The position numbers were made by a program, and so were the translations under genes. The notes under the pieces are model-generated. The model was not told where the DNA came from. It did no database searches and was given only the letters and a program-made list of their open reading frames with translations. From assembly GCA_037783545.1 (NCBI GenBank), contig JBBELK010000691.1:930922-994921 (forward strand): DNA of 64,000 nt, in the 5' to 3' direction. Shown one piece after another: positions 63,812-64,000 of the stretch (within the stretch, counting starts at the first letter, position 1; every line of letters begins with the position of its first letter). The DNA is from Henricia sp. BOLD:AAB3569. Its lineage: Eukaryota > Echinodermata > Asteroidea > Spinulosida > Echinasteridae.

Positions 63812-64000
63812 TACATGTATGCTTTTATTAGTAACTACTAAATCTGGGTTTTGCATCCAATTTGCGAAAAATTAGTGAACATACATATAAAGGAATTATG
63901 GCGTGCTGCTCGCAGTGGCTCAAGATTCTACTCCTCGCCAGAAAGGGTTCTCTCTATAGGGGTGACTGGGGGGCAAGATGCTACTGTGGGAGGGCGCCAG

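Overview
The window is from an intron-rich, AT-rich animal nuclear genome crowded with short transposons. The split ORP9-like gene, the DOMON/cytochrome b561 genes related to ferric-chelate reductase 1 (FRRS1), tRNA-derived SINEs, a Kolobok-like THAP remnant and Tc1-like ends suit an invertebrate deuterostome such as an echinoderm or hemichordate. That placement is inference; nothing here fixes the species.

Layout. (1) 215-11160, plus strand: the 3' twelve coding exons of an oxysterol-binding-protein-related protein, closest to ORP9/OSBPL9, with an FFAT-like motif and a full lipid-transfer (ORD) domain; its PH-domain end lies before the window. (2) 11161-16096: repeat-filled spacer with one unidentified 149-codon ORF. 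(3) 16097-24625, minus strand: a complete 12-exon gene for a secreted-signal + DOMON + b561 protein (about 479 aa), tail-to-tail with ORP9. (4) 24626-35500: spacer with a probable TATA promoter and 5' UTR exon for the minus gene, two foldback elements, a 1.8 kb 9/12-bp minisatellite and a 206-bp tandem repeat. (5) 35.5-59.9 kb, plus strand: a 21-coding-exon paralogue (about 831 aa) with THREE DOMON domains before one b561 domain. DOMON2 and DOMON3 come from a recent 4.0-4.4 kb intragenic tandem duplication. (6) 61.8 kb to the end: the first exons of a third paralogue, cut by the window edge.

How the genes work together. The three FRRS1-like genes form a paralogous cluster, one divergent and two head-to-tail. 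They share exon sizes, intron phases, a non-coding first exon, the four b561 histidines and a Met/His pair per DOMON that could ligate heme. The family moves electrons across a membrane, typically from cytosolic ascorbate to extracellular ferric iron or other acceptors. The three-DOMON member would carry a longer extracellular chain of potential heme domains. ORP9 is a neighbour with no evident functional link.

The rest is mostly non-autonomous DNA transposons (many palindromic, several with TTAA target duplications), tRNA-derived SINEs and simple repeats. Because the intragenic duplication and several repeats exist in two copies, filled and empty insertion sites can be compared within the window. 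This dates a Kolobok-like insertion, a 5'-truncated LINE insertion and several nested MITEs. All gene models were built by hand from splice signals, frame and paralogue comparison, without transcript data.
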